Source: Cryomorphaceae bacterium
Lineage (GTDB): Bacteria; Bacteroidota; Bacteroidia; Flavobacteriales; Schleiferiaceae
DNA: 23,146 nucleotides
NCBI GenBank assembly: GCA_022565745.1
Contig: JAIUMB010000015.1
Coordinates: 1 to 23,146 of the forward strand
Reading direction: 5' to 3'
Below the pieces are notes generated by a model, which saw only the letters and a list, made by a program, of their open reading frames with translations, had not been told where the DNA came from and ran no database searches. The translations under genes and the position numbers were made by a program. Below are positions 22,102 to 23,146 of this stretch, one piece after another. Numbering within the stretch: position 1 is the stretch's first letter; every line of letters starts with the position of its first letter.

Positions 22102-23146
22102 ATGTCATATCCCGAGTATAAAAGCGGTTTAAAATTAACCGACATCCACCAGTCAAATTTGCAGTGGTGGAAAAACGCTGAGGTGTTCAAACGCTCCATC
22201 AGTGAGCGCGAAGGCAAACCTACCTTTACCTTTTATGAAGGACCGCCAAGTGCCAACGGAATGCCCGGTATTCACCACGTGATGGCCCGCACCATAAAAG
22301 ACGTGTTTTGTCGATATAAAACGCAGCAGGGCTTTCAAGTAAAACGCAAAGCCGGCTGGGATACGCATGGTTTGCCCGTTGAGCTTTCGGTGGAAAAAAC
22401 CCTTGGCATCACCAAAGAAGACATCGGCAAAACCATCACGGTGGAAGAATACAACGCCGCTTGTCGCAAAGAAGTGATGAAGTACACAGACGTGTGGAAC
22501 AATCTGACCGAACAAATGGGCTACTGGGTAGACATGAGTGATCCATATGTCACCTACGAAAACAAATACATCGAATCGGTATGGCACTTGCTTCGTCAAC
22601 TATTCGATAAAGATCTTCTGTACAAAGGATACACCATTCAGCCGTATTCTCCTGCAGCAGGAACGGGGTTGAGCTCTCACGAAATCAATCAGCCGGGCTG
22701 TTACCGCGATGTGAAAGACAGTAGTATGGTGGCGCAGTTTGCCGCCAAAACACCCGAAGCGGTCAATGCCGCATTTCAAACGGAACACAATGACGACCCG
22801 GTATTTTTTATCGCTTGGACCACCACACCTTGGACGCTGCCTTCGAATACCGCGCTTACCGTTGGCAAATCCATCGCGTATGTGCTGGTAGACACGTTCA
22901 ATCAGTACACCCATACACGCATGCGGGTGGTGCTGGCTGAGGCACTGTTGGCGAAAAACTTCGGCAAAAAATTCCAACGCGTAGAAGAGGAACGTGATCT
23001 TCAGAACTACAAAGAAGGCGATAAAAAGATTCCTTATCGCGTGTTGGGACAATGCACTGGAGCCGATTTGCTCGGACAAAAATACGAGCAGTTGCTGCCT
23101 TACGCCCAGCCCATGGAAAACCCCGAACAGGCTTTTCGCATCATTC
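22102..23146 (+). CDS. ileS: Isoleucyl-tRNA synthetase, N-terminal part (partial)
   Basis: IleS attaches isoleucine to tRNA-Ile. The frame is open from the ATG at 22102 to the right edge: 348 codons of an enzyme normally over 1,000 residues. Visible class I features are FYEGPPSANGMPGIHH with GIHH at the place of the HIGH nucleotide motif, RKAGWDTHGLPVELSVEK, and the start of the editing (CP1) insert with AWTTTPWTLPSNTAL. GWDTHGLPVE and the general text resemble the eukaryote-like (type 2) IleS group, which tends to resist mupirocin. The KMSKS loop lies beyond the window. MSYPEYKSGLKLTDIHQ is a sensible N-terminus, and an upstream in-frame start is not needed. The gene is divergent from rseP across 279 bp. 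Confidence 0.95.
   Translation, partial: MSYPEYKSGLKLTDIHQSNLQWWKNAEVFKRSISEREGKPTFTFYEGPPSANGMPGIHHVMARTIKDVFCRYKTQQGFQVKRKAGWDTHGLPVELSVEKTLGITKEDIGKTITVEEYNAACRKEVMKYTDVWNNLTEQMGYWVDMSDPYVTYENKYIESVWHLLRQLFDKDLLYKGYTIQPYSPAAGTGLSSHEINQPGCYRDVKDSSMVAQFAAKTPEAVNAAFQTEHNDDPVFFIAWTTTPWTLPSNTALTVGKSIAYVLVDTFNQYTHTRMRVVLAEALLAKNFGKKFQRVEEERDLQNYKEGDKKIPYRVLGQCTGADLLGQKYEQLLPYAQPMENPEQAFRII

Noticed and set aside
22153..23079. Two open frames on the minus strand opposite ileS
   Set aside because: The plus strand encodes clear IleS motifs through the whole interval; the antisense frames are its mirror.
1..23146. CRISPR array, tRNA, rRNA, insertion sequence, prophage or phase-variable promoter inversion
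   Set aside because: No regularly spaced direct repeats longer than the 19-bp triplet, no transposase, integrase or phage genes, no cloverleaf and no long flanking inverted repeats were seen on either strand.

Overview
The window looks like a chromosomal segment from a member of the Bacteroidota, probably a flavobacterium-like or Cryomorphaceae/Schleiferiaceae-like lineage. Three things point there. The first gene ends in a type IX secretion (T9SS) C-terminal sorting domain. Many start sites lie behind the Bacteroidota -7 promoter element TAnnTTTG, with almost no purine-rich Shine-Dalgarno sequences. The gene families are typical of the phylum: alternative GlmU-like protein, HU-CCDC81/SPOR protein, GSCFA protein, DUF3050, type B L31 and IleS with a GIHH signature. 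The lineage below phylum is inference. The window is gene-dense; the longest gap between genes is about 260 bp, so no stretch above 300 bp lacks a gene.

Layout, left to right. 1-469: 3' end of a secreted T9SS cargo protein, overlapping tail-to-tail with a two-gene minus-strand unit (Sfp-type 4'-phosphopantetheinyl transferase followed directly by DUF3050). 2074-5099: plus-strand genes for an Hsp15-like S4 protein, SppA and a queuosine-precursor transporter. 5102-7613: minus-strand FAD-dependent oxidoreductase and alternative GlmU-like enzyme. 7698-10870: minus-strand rpmE2 with its own promoter and a strong terminator, preceded by a tight operon of HU/SPOR protein, acyl-CoA thioesterase and purD. 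11117-13814: plus-strand LpxH-like phosphoesterase, GNAT acyltransferase of the OlsB/GlsB type, and lipB. 14077-16726: minus-strand beta-barrel protein plus GSCFA protein, then an unknown acidic protein plus PaaI-type thioesterase. 16840-17613: plus-strand DUF3298 lipoprotein. 17674-19670: minus-strand MFS transporter and zinc-ribbon methyltransferase. 19816-20357: a RelE/ParE-type toxin-antitoxin pair in AT-rich surroundings. 20500-21822: RseP-type site-2 protease, divergent from ileS, which runs off the right edge.

Most genes are core housekeeping or envelope functions: envelope lipids and peptidoglycan precursors (alternative GlmU, LpxH-like, GNAT, SPOR protein), membrane proteolysis (SppA, RseP), lipoate, purine and translation genes. 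The toxin-antitoxin pair is the only accessory module. I see no prophage, insertion sequence, CRISPR array, rRNA or tRNA, and no clear large new system. The best candidates for something undescribed are: the phosphopantetheinyl transferase/DUF3050 unit, whose DUF3050 member carries a metal-ligand pattern like heme-oxygenase-fold diiron oxidases; a 165-residue unknown protein translationally coupled to a thioesterase; perfect inverted repeats packed against the -7 boxes of the methyltransferase gene and lipB; and a triple 19-bp repeat of mini-hairpins upstream of the Hsp15-like gene.

The -7 elements were also used to choose starts: for several genes the longest possible reading frame begins inside or upstream of the promoter, and the next ATG is given instead.
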